Shown here: piece after piece, positions 21,964-34,100 of the stretch
How the letters are laid out: every line of letters starts with the position of its first letter
Numbering within the stretch: the first letter of the stretch is position 1
NCBI RefSeq assembly: GCF_037975245.1
Contig: NC_092573.1
Location: forward strand, 1,050,001-1,114,000
Source: Apostichopus japonicus
Lineage: Eukaryota; Echinodermata; Holothuroidea; Aspidochirotida; Stichopodidae
DNA: 64,000 bases
Direction of reading: 5' to 3'
Position numbers and translations under genes: made by a program
Notes under the pieces: model-generated
What the model was told of the DNA's origin: nothing
Databases searched by the model: none
Seen by the model: only the letters and a program-made list of their open reading frames with translations

Positions 21964-24900
21964 TTAATATAAAATAAAATGAGATGCTTTTAAGCTGTTA
22001 ATGTGATTGGTATATTTAATTGCATTCACCATTTGATTGTATGCTCCTCTTTGTATGTACATCGACGGATGCCCTGGATGAGGGAGCATGTTGTACTCTA
22101 AGCCCCCTTCATGAAAATTACTCTCATAGACGTATTCATCTTCATCCGTTTGATAGTAAAGATCGTCATCATCATCATGATCATCACCTGTTGTCATCCG
22201 AAATAGTGTTGGATCTCTTCCTGGAAAGACGTAACTATTTTTTTCAGTGTCATTCCGAGAGAGTCGTTCTGAGGATGGAGGCATTGGTTGTAAGAAACCT
22301 CTGGGTACTTCTTGTCGCTCAGTCTGCCGAAAGGATCCCGTTGGCACATTAATTCGTTGACCGTGTAATGTATCTCTCAAGTTTTCGTTAGTTAGATTTG
22401 GTAATGCACCAGCAGATGAGAAAATACCTGTCTGACGACTTGAAGCAGCGAATGATTGTCGATCGATCGGTCGTGAGGGAGTGATACCTAATCGTCCAAC
22501 AGCTTGTGAGTTCATTAATGACGACATTTGTGGTGACTGATAAAGATGATGATGACGATCGTCTAGTGAGTATTGCCTAGATGAATCAAGCATTTCGTCG
22601 TTTGAAGTGAAAGCGTGATGTGTTCTGGAAGAACTTTGTTCTTCAATAACACTTAAAGACTCATTTGATCGATCTCTTTTCTTTTTGTTCTTCTTGTCCT
22701 TTTTCTTCTTCTTGATTTTCTTGTCTTTCGATTTCCCGCCGTTAGCAGCTAAAGGTGCAAGTTGACCAAATCTAGAAGATGTCGCTAAATTGGTACATGC
22801 AGTGGGTGTTATATTGTCATCGACTGAAGATGTAGACACTTGTGTATAATTCGTTGGAACTGTTGGCAGCGAACCCATGGACATGGGTGCAAAAAGTCCA
22901 CGACGCGGTGGCAAACTCCCCACGGCCAGTGCCAAATCATCGGCATGTGTCAAAACACTCCTTTGTGGCGAAAAGTGAACATCTGGAGTTTCGATTGGGG
23001 TAAGTTGTCCACCGCGGGATAGATTATGTGGTAGTGCTGTACCTATTGCGCTACATAAAGGTTGAACATTGGTCACAGCTTTGTTACCTACTTCAGGTAT
23101 TCGGCTTAGACCACTAACCGAAGGTATTTCGTTAGTTTTAGATGACTGCTGGTTAATGTAACTGCCCAGAAATCCTTTGCCAGCCAGCACAGGTGGTGGA
23201 AGAGTATCAATCAACCTTCTTGGTTTACTCTCTATTTCTTTCATTAACTGTGGCTGGAAATTCTCCTCTGGAGATTCTGCACCAGGGGAGTCTTTGGGCA
23301 CGGTGTCCATCGCCCCATTTACTGGTGATGTAGTATGTTTAGTGTTCTGCACTTCGGATGGGACACAGGTGGCGCAATGCGGTGTACTTGTTTGTGACGC
23401 CGTCAGACCTGCAACTTGTTCAGCAGAGCTGCTTGGCTTTACAGTGTTCTTGCCTTCATCACCGTGTACCTTAGGAATGTTCGTTACTACATCAAGTGAC
23501 TTTGCTTCGTTGACTGATTGTTGAGTGGAAGTAATGCTCGTTTGAAACATTTCTTCAATATCTTCCGATACCACCGAGGCTTCATTGACATGGTTGGAAA
23601 ACTCCTCCTTGACAGGAACGCACTCTGGATCTAACTCGATCACTTTTACAGGTTTAGTATTTGCCGATTTTACATCAGATGGAAGCTGCATTTTTAAAGA
23701 ATCAGGTGCAATTACAGGTGTGATTTGCTTCAGTTGTTTTAAAAATTTCATTCTCCTACACCATACAGGTTTTTTCGGATCGTTGAGAATACAAGGTGGT
23801 CTAGGTGTGCGGAAATGTTCTTCTCCAATGTCTTCCGCAACTGATTCAGAAGAGCTATATATTTGTTGTTGGTAAAGTTTGCTTCCGACCTCTTTCGAAA
23901 ATGTTTTCGTAATGTTCTTTTTGGTCGGATCGATCTCCATTTTATTTGGGACAGCCATCTGTCCACTGACTTGTCGTTGAAAAAGATTATCTGCAATTAA
24001 AAATGCAAGTTTAACTGTTTTGTTCTCGTCGTAATCAGTATTGGAGGTACAAGATAAGGATTTGGTTTCTTTATTGCAGGTTTCTAGATGCCTTCCCTCC
24101 TGCATCAATCCGGTTGTCTGGGTTTCCTTACTGCAATTGATGAGATGATCATTATTGGGTTCCCCATCTGTGGAAGTTGAAGGTTGTTCGTAACTGCGGC
24201 TAGTGGCTTTGTTTTCTAGCCTCTGTACAGTACGATCAAATCTGTTGTCAAAATATGTGGTAGCTGATTTGAGAAATGAAGTAACAAGATTAATATCATT
24301 GCTTGTGTTGTTTAGAGTAATTCCTTCTTTGATGACTTCAGGATAACTCCTCTCTGGAGATAACGAGATATTACTAACATTTTGCAGTGACAATTTATTG
24401 GCGTCTTTGAAATTACTTTTGCCATCTAAATCTTGACCATCTGTCTGCGTGGATCTTGAATGAGTCTCCTGTTTGACCACTATGAGTTTATCTTTGACCA
24501 AGGTGGTGCGTTTAGCGGTGATCTCCAAGTTGTCGTGAAGATGTTGTTGGTTATAACATTGAGTTATCCTCTCCTCCATAGCGTGCGATTCATCCTCATC
24601 TTCATCTTCCTCGGTTGTCTCGATGTCTGAGGAATCGGTCAGGAGTAAACCTGTGAGAGCGATACCGTACTTCTTGAGCCAATATTTGTATACAGTCCTA
24701 TTGGAAGCTAATGGTAGTGGTTTATTTAGGGCTTCTTCTGTTCTAACACAAAGACTGATATAGTCGAGCTCATCAGTGGTCAAATTCGAGTACTCTGTAC
24801 GCTTTGGAATGACGTAAATACCACTTCGGTTTGCACTTCGGCTTTTCTTTGATGCCCATTGTAGAAATGTATGTAGTCGATCGTAACTTTGTGCATTTTC

Positions 24901-25166
24901 ACATCCATGAGGTAAATTCTTTGAAGAATTGCCTTGGGTTTTCTTTTGCACTTGCTTCGACGGTGAACGACCTTTACCGGCCTCGCTCAATGAACGGATC
25001 GTCTCAGCTGAGACGTTTATGGTACGGCGATTCCTTCGATACGCTTGTGATTTCTTAATCTGCTTAGATCTTTTTGCAGATGGACTGGTTTGGTGATTTT
25101 CACAGTCATCATCGTCACTGGAATCGTGAAAACCACAATAACGAGGGAAAGATCTTTCCGCAAAAT
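21964..25166 (-). CDS. Exon 3 (terminal) of the unrecognised gene
   Basis: The exon is open for 3.2 kb from the acceptor TTTCTTTCAG/AT to the stop TAA. The frame continues upstream of 24990, where a TTG could be mistaken for a start, through FAERSFPRYCGFHD and an acidic run to the acceptor at 25167-25168. Confidence 0.8.
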
Positions 25167-27573
25167 CTGAAAGAAAGGAATATAGTTATTGCATGCTGTC
25201 ATGAAGCAAAAAATATAAGGGGGCGTCCTTTCTTACTTGGTTAACTACTCGATTACAATGAAATTATATAGTGCCGTCGAGCATAATATAACTATGTGGC
25301 GATTATGTTATAAAGTTAATCATTTCACGTCAATAAAGAAGAATTTATTATATGGATGAGATGAGGCGGGAGAAGGTTTTTGGCAGGCAAAGTACACAAC
25401 ACAAAATGAGTTCGAACATGATAAGTGAAACCCAAGTTATTATTATGAGGTAGTATTTCCAAAAAGTCGACTAGCCCCTGAAATTTTAAGACGAAGAGCC
25501 ACCTGAGGTTCAAATGCGCTATTTTATGCTCTCCGTCTGCTACCTGTTTCAGGGCGTCAGCGAAAAATATTAAACGTGCATGGGCTGTAAACCGTTTTGT
25601 TTTCTAAGAACGAGGCAAGTCATCAGGGATAAAAGTATAACGAAAAGCGTTTACACAAATTAAGTGGTTACTCCCTTCCGATTAGCTCAAAGTCGGTTTA
25701 GATTCTATGCGTCCTTCACATAACCTATACGTAACCTTGCATTATCCTATATGCAAACCTTTGAAATTCGTGATTAATTTCATATAGCCGTTAAGGTCGG
25801 GTATAGAACCCAAAATTAAACTGTTGCAGTTATATTAGTTGTACGATGATGAATACCACCAAATTAGACCGGAAATTCATTGTTATATTTCTAGCTTAAA
25901 CGCCAGCTTTTTGTGAAATTATACCCAGGCATTATACTAGTGATTTTTAAGTTCGTGAGAAAAGTTTCGAAATCTTCTTTTACGCTTTCTTTATCGTACC
26001 TTTCCTGTTACCATGGTTACTGCTTTCACGACGGAATTTCTTCTCGTCGTGGTATTTAACTCTCCTTCTTTTGGCGCGCTGTTTCGATCTACCACGAGTA
26101 GCCGCGTTGAGGCGTTGATCTTCTGAGCATGCGCCTTTATCTGTGAACGCACTCTGCCTGTTTGATCATATCAAGGCAAAGGAGTAAAGTTCGGTCACTA
26201 AACAAATTTGCAAAAGAATCGACTTATTATCACAGTTTCGGCGTAATTGTATGAGTATATCCGAAAGAATTGCAAGCATTCGTTACAAAAATAAAATGCA
26301 TTTCCTTCGCATATATCCTTGACAAATAAGAACAGATCCTATTTCTATTTGCAAGCGGGCAAGATATGGGTTGACACGATACGCATAAATAAACATTATA
26401 ATGTGACATGATGTAGAAATATGTTTTCAATTCACCTAGTAGCGATCCTATGGTTTTGGGGCGGGGGGACCTTCCCCTTTTTCAACGTCGTACTAAAACT
26501 CAAAAGTAGTTATTAGCACAATTTTGCGTTTAAAGTTAATTCTTGGGATCTAAATTATAGTCTAAAGATGCCTCATAATGCACCATTTAACGTCGCAAAT
26601 TGTTACTTGATCACTCATCCCCAGTAGAAATACCCTAGCTGAGACAAACTATAATCTGGCGATCTCTAGTTTGGTATAGCCATACCAGATCTTGAAAAAG
26701 TTATTTATCAAAACATGATGACGTCAGAGAAATTAATATAGGTCCGCAGGGCACTTCACTCTAACTTTAAGAGAACTGATATTTTCAACTTTTACATGTA
26801 TACTGCGATTTTTTTTTTGCCGACTGTCCCCCTGCGCTCCTCTCCCCGGCTGTTCCAATCCTTGACCTATATGCCTAAATTTGTGCCATGATTTGTAATC
26901 TCGCGAAACGGTAGATGATTCGATGTGCGAAAAAAAACGTAAAGGTCCCTTTATGCTTACATTTGTATATGCATTGAACGCAATGGACGAATAAAATAAT
27001 CAGTCTATATTTACTAAATATATAAAAGAAATATTTTCGAAGGCTTAGGTACTACACTATTAAGTTTACATAAAAAAAAATCACTCACTTTCTTGGTGCG
27101 TTGTGATCTCTTTTGCGTTCTGTTACTGATGTTAAATTAACAGAAACCCCGTGTTCTGGGTCCTGCTCTGTGTAGCCCTCTTCTTTTTCAGTGGCTCCAC
27201 CGGCCCTAGGATAACCTTCTACTACCTCATCCTTCCGGTTACTAACTGAATCTCTTCCTCCCCTCCTCCGTTCCTCCTTTCCTCTTGCCCCTCTCTCCCC
27301 TCTTCGGTTCCTGCCGTCACACCGTGCCTTTCTTTCGTCGGTTTTCTGACGTATCGGAAACGGTTGACGCTGTTGGTAGGCTCCCTCGTCTAAAAGACTT
27401 GAAGCCAATTCGCTGGGTTGTTTGCATCGAAGATGCGGTGGTTTGTCAAGATAAGACATTTTTAGTACTTTGTCGATATCGTGTGATATGTAACTGTGGC
27501 TGTGTCGTGTTGACACGACACGTATAAACCGTGTGAAATGCTGAACACCCTTTGTTTCGTCATCCGCGCGCAT
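21964..27573 (-). CDS. Unrecognised large basic/acidic protein, 3 coding exons (1,243-1,281 aa)
   Basis: I rebuilt three exons: 27573-27089, 26157-26000 and 25166-21964. Phases match at both joins (AA+G makes Lys; G+AT makes Asp). Starting at ATG 27573 gives 1,281 residues. The in-frame ATG at 27459, with A at -3, gives 1,243 and begins MSYLDKPPHLRCKQ; I think it the more likely start. The first two exons are Arg/Lys-rich, with an NLS-like KQRAKRRRVK. The third has an acidic patch (DSSDDDD), a less biased block of about 100 residues with SGIYVIPKR, LTTDELDYISLCVRTEEALN and YKYWLKKYG, an acidic EEDEDEDE run, a long Ser/Thr-rich stretch, a poly-Lys block (KKIKKKKKDKKNKKKRD, near residue 1025) and an acidic Tyr-rich C-terminus. 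No known domain is evident to me. Nuclear location is suggested by the basic motifs only. Confidence 0.75.
26000..26157 (-). CDS. Exon 2 of the unrecognised gene
   Basis: This exon is too short to show as a long open frame. The acceptor is ATCAAACAG/G and the donor AAAG/GTACGA. It encodes QSAFTDKGACSEDQ, then an Arg/Lys-rich stretch including KQRAKRRRVKYHDEKKFRR. It was found because it is the only segment here that reconciles the phases of exons 1 and 3. Confidence 0.7.
27089..27573 (-). CDS. Exon 1 (coding) of the unrecognised gene
   Basis: This exon runs from ATG at 27573 (or 27459) to the donor AGAAA/GTGAGT. The product is hydrophilic, with a dense Arg/Gly/Glu part (GRNRRGERGARGKEERRRGG) and a Glu-rich end. 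The region upstream is richer in CpG than its surroundings, as expected near a promoter. Confidence 0.7.
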
Positions 27574-27767
27574 ACGCGAATAAACAAGCGTAATTTCCTT
27601 TCATGCTAGGAAAACCCAGTCCTATGTGTGATTACATTTCACTGCGTAACGTACGCGCTGGCAATTCGCGCTTTGGATTTACATACGAAAAGAACGCATT
27701 TAATAGCTCAGAATGGTAGTGAATACAAACATATCCTATAAAAGATATGTAATGTTAATGAAGCGTC

Positions 27768-27780
27768 GTTGCTTAGTAAC
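27768..27780. promoter_or_regulatory. Possible RFX X-box upstream of the unrecognised gene
   Basis: GTTGCTTAGTAAC fits the X-box pattern RYYNYY-(1-3)-RRNRAC with a one-base spacer. It lies about 195 bases upstream of ATG 27573 (about 310 from ATG 27459). X-boxes near start sites mark many ciliary genes in animals. A single short match is weak evidence. Confidence 0.3.
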
Positions 27781-28350
27781 ATTTGCGTCGCTTTATTTTG
27801 CAGCGCTTTATTTGTAGATCGTGATTACACGGCGTTATACGACGCTATGTAAAGTCTTTAAATACTGGACAGTGCAGAGTTATCGTTCCCTTGTCGGGTA
27901 CTTTAACAAGCAAGGACAAAATGCTAAGCATTTACGCATACGTCATAGGTGCAGCAAAGCAAACTTGTGATCATGCAGCCTAGGCTTCTACGTAGTGGGT
28001 ACATCTATACGATAAATTTGGATGTTCCCTAAATCCACGCACTATGTTGTACTTGTAGTTGACCTGATAAACACTATAATTATCGTGTTGAAAATACGGT
28101 CACGTTATAGCACCCTCACCCCCTCCCCCCCCCCCACCCATCGTTTTGAGTGCAAGTTTCAATCTCTGAAACCTAAACGGAACCAGCTGCAATTACTATA
28201 GTGAAATAAGGACACATTACATTTTATGTTTAGTAGCACTTAAATGGAATAATTCTCCCATTTACACCCCATTAGCGCATGCGCGATTTATCTTTGCTCG
28301 ATTTAGTGCACATTTTCAAGATATTTGTGGCGCTCGTCGATTGCTTTATC

Positions 28351-28379
28351 TAGAGTTCCTTCAGTATAAAGGAACTCTA
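28351..28379. repeat. Perfect 11-bp inverted repeat with 7-base loop
   Basis: TAGAGTTCCTT at 28351-28361 is exactly complementary to AAGGAACTCTA at 28369-28379, so the stretch can fold to a short hairpin. No flanking element explains it. Confidence 0.8.
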
Positions 28380-31297
28380 ACTTAATCAATGAATCAGCTA
28401 CCTTATTTAGAGGGTTTTATATGAAGAAAATCATCATTCCCCTTCATACAGGCTGAAGAAAAAACCTATAAAGGAAGTCGGGTTAGAAAGGAGGGTCACA
28501 AGCAATATAAATACATACGGCGCACAAATACGAACCCTTTTTCTTGATTGATGGCAAACCTTACTATATAGATTGTTATAATGTTATACGATTTCGCAAT
28601 TCTAAGAGCACAATGGTTATTATAAAAGAATAATGGATACTGTTGATTTTTTTCCCGCCTGGTAGCACCAACGATAGAGTTGCTATTATGATTCCGTACA
28701 AAACAGGCCCCCACTTGAAGATATTTAATACTGCGAAATTATGATATTAATCAATTTTCGAAAAGCAAGGATGACTTGACTTATTCCCCAATTATAGTTA
28801 GTTTAGTGTTTTTCACAAGATTGGTAGGGGGGGGGGGGGGGGTGTGTTGGACTATATAGACCTAACTTGCAGTTCAAATTTAGTATGCACCATTTGACAT
28901 TTACACTTTTAATTTTTGTTCTGGGGACGATTCCACTTAATTGCAGTCGACTTCAGTCAACCCACTTCGGCACTCCTAAGGTTTATGTCCTTACCTTAAG
29001 ACGGAGAATATCTATAACCCGCCCCCCCCCCCCCGCCACCCACCGCAACACACACACGCACCTTTGATATCATGCGCACGTCACTGTTAAACGTGTCACA
29101 ATATCAACCTGTTATTACTCCTTCCCGCATGGAATTCAAAATCAAGACGAAGATAGTTTTCGACATCAAGTAGATTGGCCCTCCCTCGGGTCGTTTAGTC
29201 GTGGGCGACAGAAGCGAAAATATACGAGGGAAGCTTCGCGTTCTTGTCAAGTCTGCAAATAATTTAATAGCAATTTTGCAAGAGCAAGGATAGACTATAT
29301 GGAGTAAAATACATTGGTAACATGCCCGGAAGTGTCGAATCAATTTACCTGTTTGGAAAATATCTCTTCATTGTACTGGAAATGACGGCGAAGGAAATTT
29401 TTGAAATGGATATAGAGGGGTTTTGTTTCTTTGGTATGGGGAGGGGGTTAGTGATTAATGGAATGGTAGACATTGGACTGAATAGAAGAGTGCTTCTGTA
29501 CCCACTCTGTGCAAGATTAATTTCATAATGATTATACCTCACAAAAGTTCTTTTATGGTCATCCTCAATTGATTGAAATACCTTTTCCTTCCCCAAAGGA
29601 CTTTTCCCCCATTCATCTTTCACTACTATACTCCACAATGTAGTACACAACATATATGGAGCATGCAATAACCAGAGAGTGGTGTGTGTGGATAGAAGTT
29701 CATTTCTTTCCTTAGTTTTCTGACGTAATTTTTTGAGGTCATAAACCATGTCAGAATTACAATTGCCTGCCTCCACCATCCTCTTCCTTCCCCTTCCCCC
29801 TTCCCCCCACCCCCAAAAATACACTCTCCATACTGGTGGGAACAGGGGGTGGAGCCGAGGGGCACGTTCCCCCACTTTTTTATAAATAGCAAATGTGCCT
29901 TACTGGCAAATAAAATGTGCCCCTTTGATGAAGAACTGTCTTTTGGATATCATAAGCCTTTGTTAATGTTAATATATTATTTTAATCATTTATTTTTAGT
30001 CTGTACATGCTATGTTTAAAATTTTTAAAAGTTGCAGCGAACCATAATAGTATTGAAAGTATACTAACACATCATATATATTTAAGTGATATGGCCGGTG
30101 TGTATCGGTTTATAGCATAACGAGTGGTGGTTGTGGTGTGGAATGAGAAAGTGCCCCCCCCCATTTTTTGGAAGCTTCCTACCCCCTGGGTGGGAATGAA
30201 GTCCGAATCCGGGGTAAGAGTCTGTGCAGGAACTTCAGGATGAAACTGATGAAATGTGTACAATTGTAAATAACATAGGATGTAAATTTTATTTACCAAT
30301 TTATTTCAGCCTTTTTACATTATTTAACAATAATACCCAACCAATTATCAACCTTTATATTATAACAAATTTGCAAAAATGTTATGTTACTTTCTATGTT
30401 TAACAAATAGGTACATGAAGAGAAGAACACTGACAAGAAAAGAACTACAAAATCCTATCGTAAGACTGACAGCTCCTACTCGGGAAATTCGACTAAGAGA
30501 GGGCGGCATTGACCTTTGTCTTTCATCCAACAGTGGACATACATCTATAGTGGTGATCGATTGCTTCTTGGGGTTTTCCAAATTTAACCTTTTGTGAAAA
30601 TTAAATCTTTAATTATAGCCCTCATAGTCGCCTTCTGTCACAACTGTGACCATATGATGATGATGACGTGTTTAGTGAAGCATCTCAAATCTATTGAAAA
30701 AGAACAAACATGGTCTCCTATCTTTGGCACTGTGCCAGATGTCGGTTGCTAGGGGGAGCTGCAGCATGACTGGAGCCAGGATGTATAGCACTGTCATCTT
30801 TTGTGCTCAGTGGTTTCACTGAATAGTCACCACAGCTGGTGTGCAGGGATTATATGTAGTTTGATGCAACTGCTGCAGCTCTTAGTGTCAATATCTTTTT
30901 CTGGCAAGTTAACTTACAAAAGAGTATGAAATGATACAAAAAATGACTGACTTCCAAACGACAAAGTGTTGCAATTGAATTGACACATGTGCAAACTGTC
31001 AAACTAATTAGTTGGTAGTTTCTGGTCTTCTTGATCAAAAGGCAGGAGGCACAACAATAGTAACACAACACAACAAAACATTGTTCACCTTAAAATACAA
31101 TGGTTATCCCTCAGATACACCCTGCTTATGCCAAAAGAATTTTTTTTAACATAATATTCACATTCTTAATGAACCACAGCTGGGTTAGCACTTTACATGA
31201 ATTGATTATATGATGCTAGTTTCCTTGTTTTTTTTTGGTTGAAAATTAGTTAATAATGCCCATAGCCATGGAAACAATGGCTAAATAGCCAGTTATA

Positions 31298-31410
31298 AGA
31301 ACCCACCCACTCATCCTCTACCCACAACATGTCTGGCAAGAGCCCACCCACACATCCGCTACCCACATCGTATCTGCCAAGAACCCACCCACTCTTCTAC
31401 CCACATCATA
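31298..31410. repeat. 41-bp tandem repeat, about 2.7 copies
   Basis: Copies start near 31298, 31338 and 31379. Each begins AAGAACCCACCCAC or AAGAGCCCACCCAC and continues with CTACCCACA. The last copy is incomplete and has a small deletion. Confidence 0.8.
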
Positions 31411-31635
31411 TTAATAAAAAACAAGGAAATTTAAGTCTCCACGTATTAAGTAAAGTACATGGCTGCATGGAATAAATCCTTTATGGTTGTTATAAAAAGA
31501 AAAAAATATGAAACAACAAAAATAGATACAGAAAGCTTCTTTGAGTTAACGATAAGATAGCTACAAGAAAATTGAAACTGCTACCAAACACCTAAATGAA
31601 ACAGAACCATTTTGAAAGGAAATCAACGAAAAGAA

Positions 31636-31671
31636 ATTTGTATTTTCTAAAAGAAATTAGAAAATACAAAT
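31636..31671. repeat. Perfect 15-bp inverted repeat with 6-base loop
   Basis: ATTTGTATTTTCTAA at 31636-31650 and TTAGAAAATACAAAT at 31657-31671 are exact complements around AAGAAA. It lies about 2.4 kb beyond the furin stop, possibly in its 3' UTR or in spacer DNA. Confidence 0.85.
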
Positions 31672-33238
31672 ATGTCATACACAAACCTTTGGCTTTATTC
31701 ACAAAGAACCTTCTTGTGACTTTAAACCATATTTTTTTTTCTTTTTTCTTTTGGCTAAAATATAAAATATCTCTGTAGTACTTAATTAGGATTGTGCAAA
31801 CATTTTCAACATACTAATAACTGCTCTCCTTTTCCTTTTAACTTCATGCACCATTTCTCTATGTTCAAGGATTTTAACAAAATTTGTTGATATAAGATTA
31901 GTTTTGCAAGTATAGAATATCAATTTAACCTCTTCACAATCTGCAGAAAACTCAAATCCCCAACCCCCTACCCTTATAAAATAAAGAAAAAAGCTACACA
32001 GCTCTGGTATGATGTTTATGTATTAACCCAAGACATTCCAACCACTGTCCAACTACATTGTCAAAGGTAAAAACTATGGCTCTTCTAAAGTATGCATGTC
32101 ACATGTCACATGCATGTCACATGTGCAGTATGAAGTATGCATGTCACAATTATAATTCCTCCTCCATCAGTCATTGATAATGTTAATTGCAATCCGAAGT
32201 GTTCTTTAGACCATGAAGGAGAAAAATAGACTGTAACATTATTTGGAAGGTGCAAGGTCGTAAAAATAATAAACACAACAACGTCCAACAAAACGAGAAC
32301 CCAGCCCACTCCGATATATAGAAATAAAATGACCATCTCCCTCTAATCACATTCATACTTGCAATTACAAATTCATCAGAACAACAAAAAAACAATTATA
32401 AATGATCTCTCTCTTATTCAATAAAATATTTTTTAATAGGACGAATGAAAGAACTTCACATTTTAACAATCGGTATGGGCAGCAGCGACTGAGATTCTCT
32501 CCACCTCTCTCTCTCTCTCTGTCTCTCCAGTGTGTTCATCTGTGGCATGGCTATCATATAAAACACCCTGTTAACTACAGTTTGATTGGCAGGTACAAAA
32601 AAAACGAATGAAAACTGAGACGATTGTACATTCCAAACGATAATAAGATAAAGATAAATTTGATAAATCTTTCATAGTATTTGACTTGTGTGACCCTTCT
32701 ATAACACACATCTCAGTACACTACCTGGCCGATTGCCAAGTCCTCCTCACCCCACACCTCCCCCCCCCCCCACCCCTCCCGATTTCATCTTCACCAAGAG
32801 ATAAATATTCGAGCAATGCTTGGACATTCTTTCTCATGAGAACTATCTGCAGGTGCCCTGTCCCTACTTAACCACACAAGAAAAATTATACATTACATCA
32901 ATATTATGCATTTCTTTTACTTATTTACTTATAAAAATAAATCTCTTGAATTAATCTTCTTGCAAATATCAAATTTTTGACTAAATCATTCTTTTATTTA
33001 TTTTTTTACTTGACCAACTCTATCTTGATTGTGATCAAAGAAAAGACGAAAATTGCAACTTTTGCATCCAAGAATTGAATAATGATCAAAAACAAATTAA
33101 GAAGAAAATTACCCCCCCCCCCTACCCCCCAAAATAAAACTTTTGGATGATTCTTTGCAGTCAAACCAGACATACAAATACAAACACCAAATCTCTATAT
33201 CTGTTTATTGATGTACACATATCATACATATATACCTG

Positions 33239-33262
33239 TTTGTGAATATGCATATGTATATA

Positions 33263-33309
<47 letters not shown>

Positions 33310-33314
33310 GTATA

Positions 33315-33362
<48 letters not shown>

Positions 33363-33390
33363 TATATATATATATATATATAGATAGATA

Positions 33391-33428
<38 letters not shown>

Positions 33429-33440
33429 TATATAGGTGTG
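33239..33440. repeat. TA-rich microsatellite with GTA/GATA interruptions
   Basis: About 200 bases of TA repeats broken by TATG and GATA units. It reads as Ile-Tyr repeats in several frames, which are not genes. Confidence 0.95.
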
Positions 33441-34044
33441 TATACATATGAATATGCACATACATGTATCATAAATAAATGAACATTAAAGAAGGAGATA
33501 TTAAACTTACATTAAATTATAAGTTTTCTTTCTGCCACAATTCTCCCAGAATCATACATTCATGAATGATTAATTAAGATAAACTGATCAGCTACAAGTT
33601 CCTTCTTTTCAGAGTACAATGCAATAGTTCACCCACCAATTGTCATATTCCTTTGTCTAATGTCCACTGTCATTAACAGAAAATCATCATCTTTCCTTTT
33701 ATCCTTACATCACGGCACTTTGACGGTTATCTATTTCCTTTTCAATTGGAGTTTGAAGGAAATAGAGCAGCTTCAAGCTATTTGAGTGATTGTCATGCAG
33801 GTGCCTTCCTCTCCTACCCCACCCAACCGCCCCCCACTACCTCCTGCCTTTTTGGCAACTCATGTGTTACCTGTTTTTATGTAATTTCAACAATTTCCCA
33901 GACTGGCCAAGATCAAAGTTGTTCTTACAATGTCGATCATAATTTTTTTTTAAAGTATTCATCAGATTACCTGCTTCTTCACTTAAAAAAAAAGGTTTCC
34001 AACATTCAATACAATGCCATCATTAATTGACAAACAAACATGAT

Positions 34045-34050
34045 TTTATT
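34045..34050 (-). promoter_or_regulatory. Candidate proximal poly(A) signal of the furin gene
   Basis: AATAAA on the - strand lies 51 bases after the furin stop codon. Other AATAAA copies further downstream could be used instead, so this is only the nearest candidate. Confidence 0.25.
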
Positions 34051-34100
34051 TTGTGACGTAGAGGATACCCACGGAATGTTTGAAAGATATGGACCATTTT

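Larger units (their letters stand above)
27574..34100. other. Intergenic region and probable furin 3' UTR
   Basis: This 6.5-kb stretch lies between the promoter of the unrecognised gene and the stop of the furin gene. It has no credible coding exon. It contains G/C homopolymers (28115-28136, 28828-28843, 29023-29034, 32761-32772, 33112-33122), two perfect hairpins, a 41-bp short tandem repeat and a TA-rich block at 33239-33440. A 176-residue open frame at 29345-29875 (-) has no family resemblance and overlaps low-complexity DNA. Confidence 0.5.

Noticed and set aside
24960-24992. Start of the unrecognised gene at 24990
   Set aside because: The codon there is TTG, not ATG, and the frame continues upstream to a good acceptor at 25167-25168; two further upstream exons join in phase.
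25017-25202. Direct splice from exon 1 (27089) to 25166 in the unrecognised gene
   Set aside because: Phases do not match and the resulting frame stops within about 60 codons; the exon at 26000-26157 resolves it.
29345-29875. 176-residue open frame (-)
   Set aside because: Begins in G/C-rich low-complexity sequence, shows no recognisable motif and overlaps other short open frames; treated as chance.
33205-33465. Ile-Tyr-rich open frames (-)
   Set aside because: Translation of a TA microsatellite.
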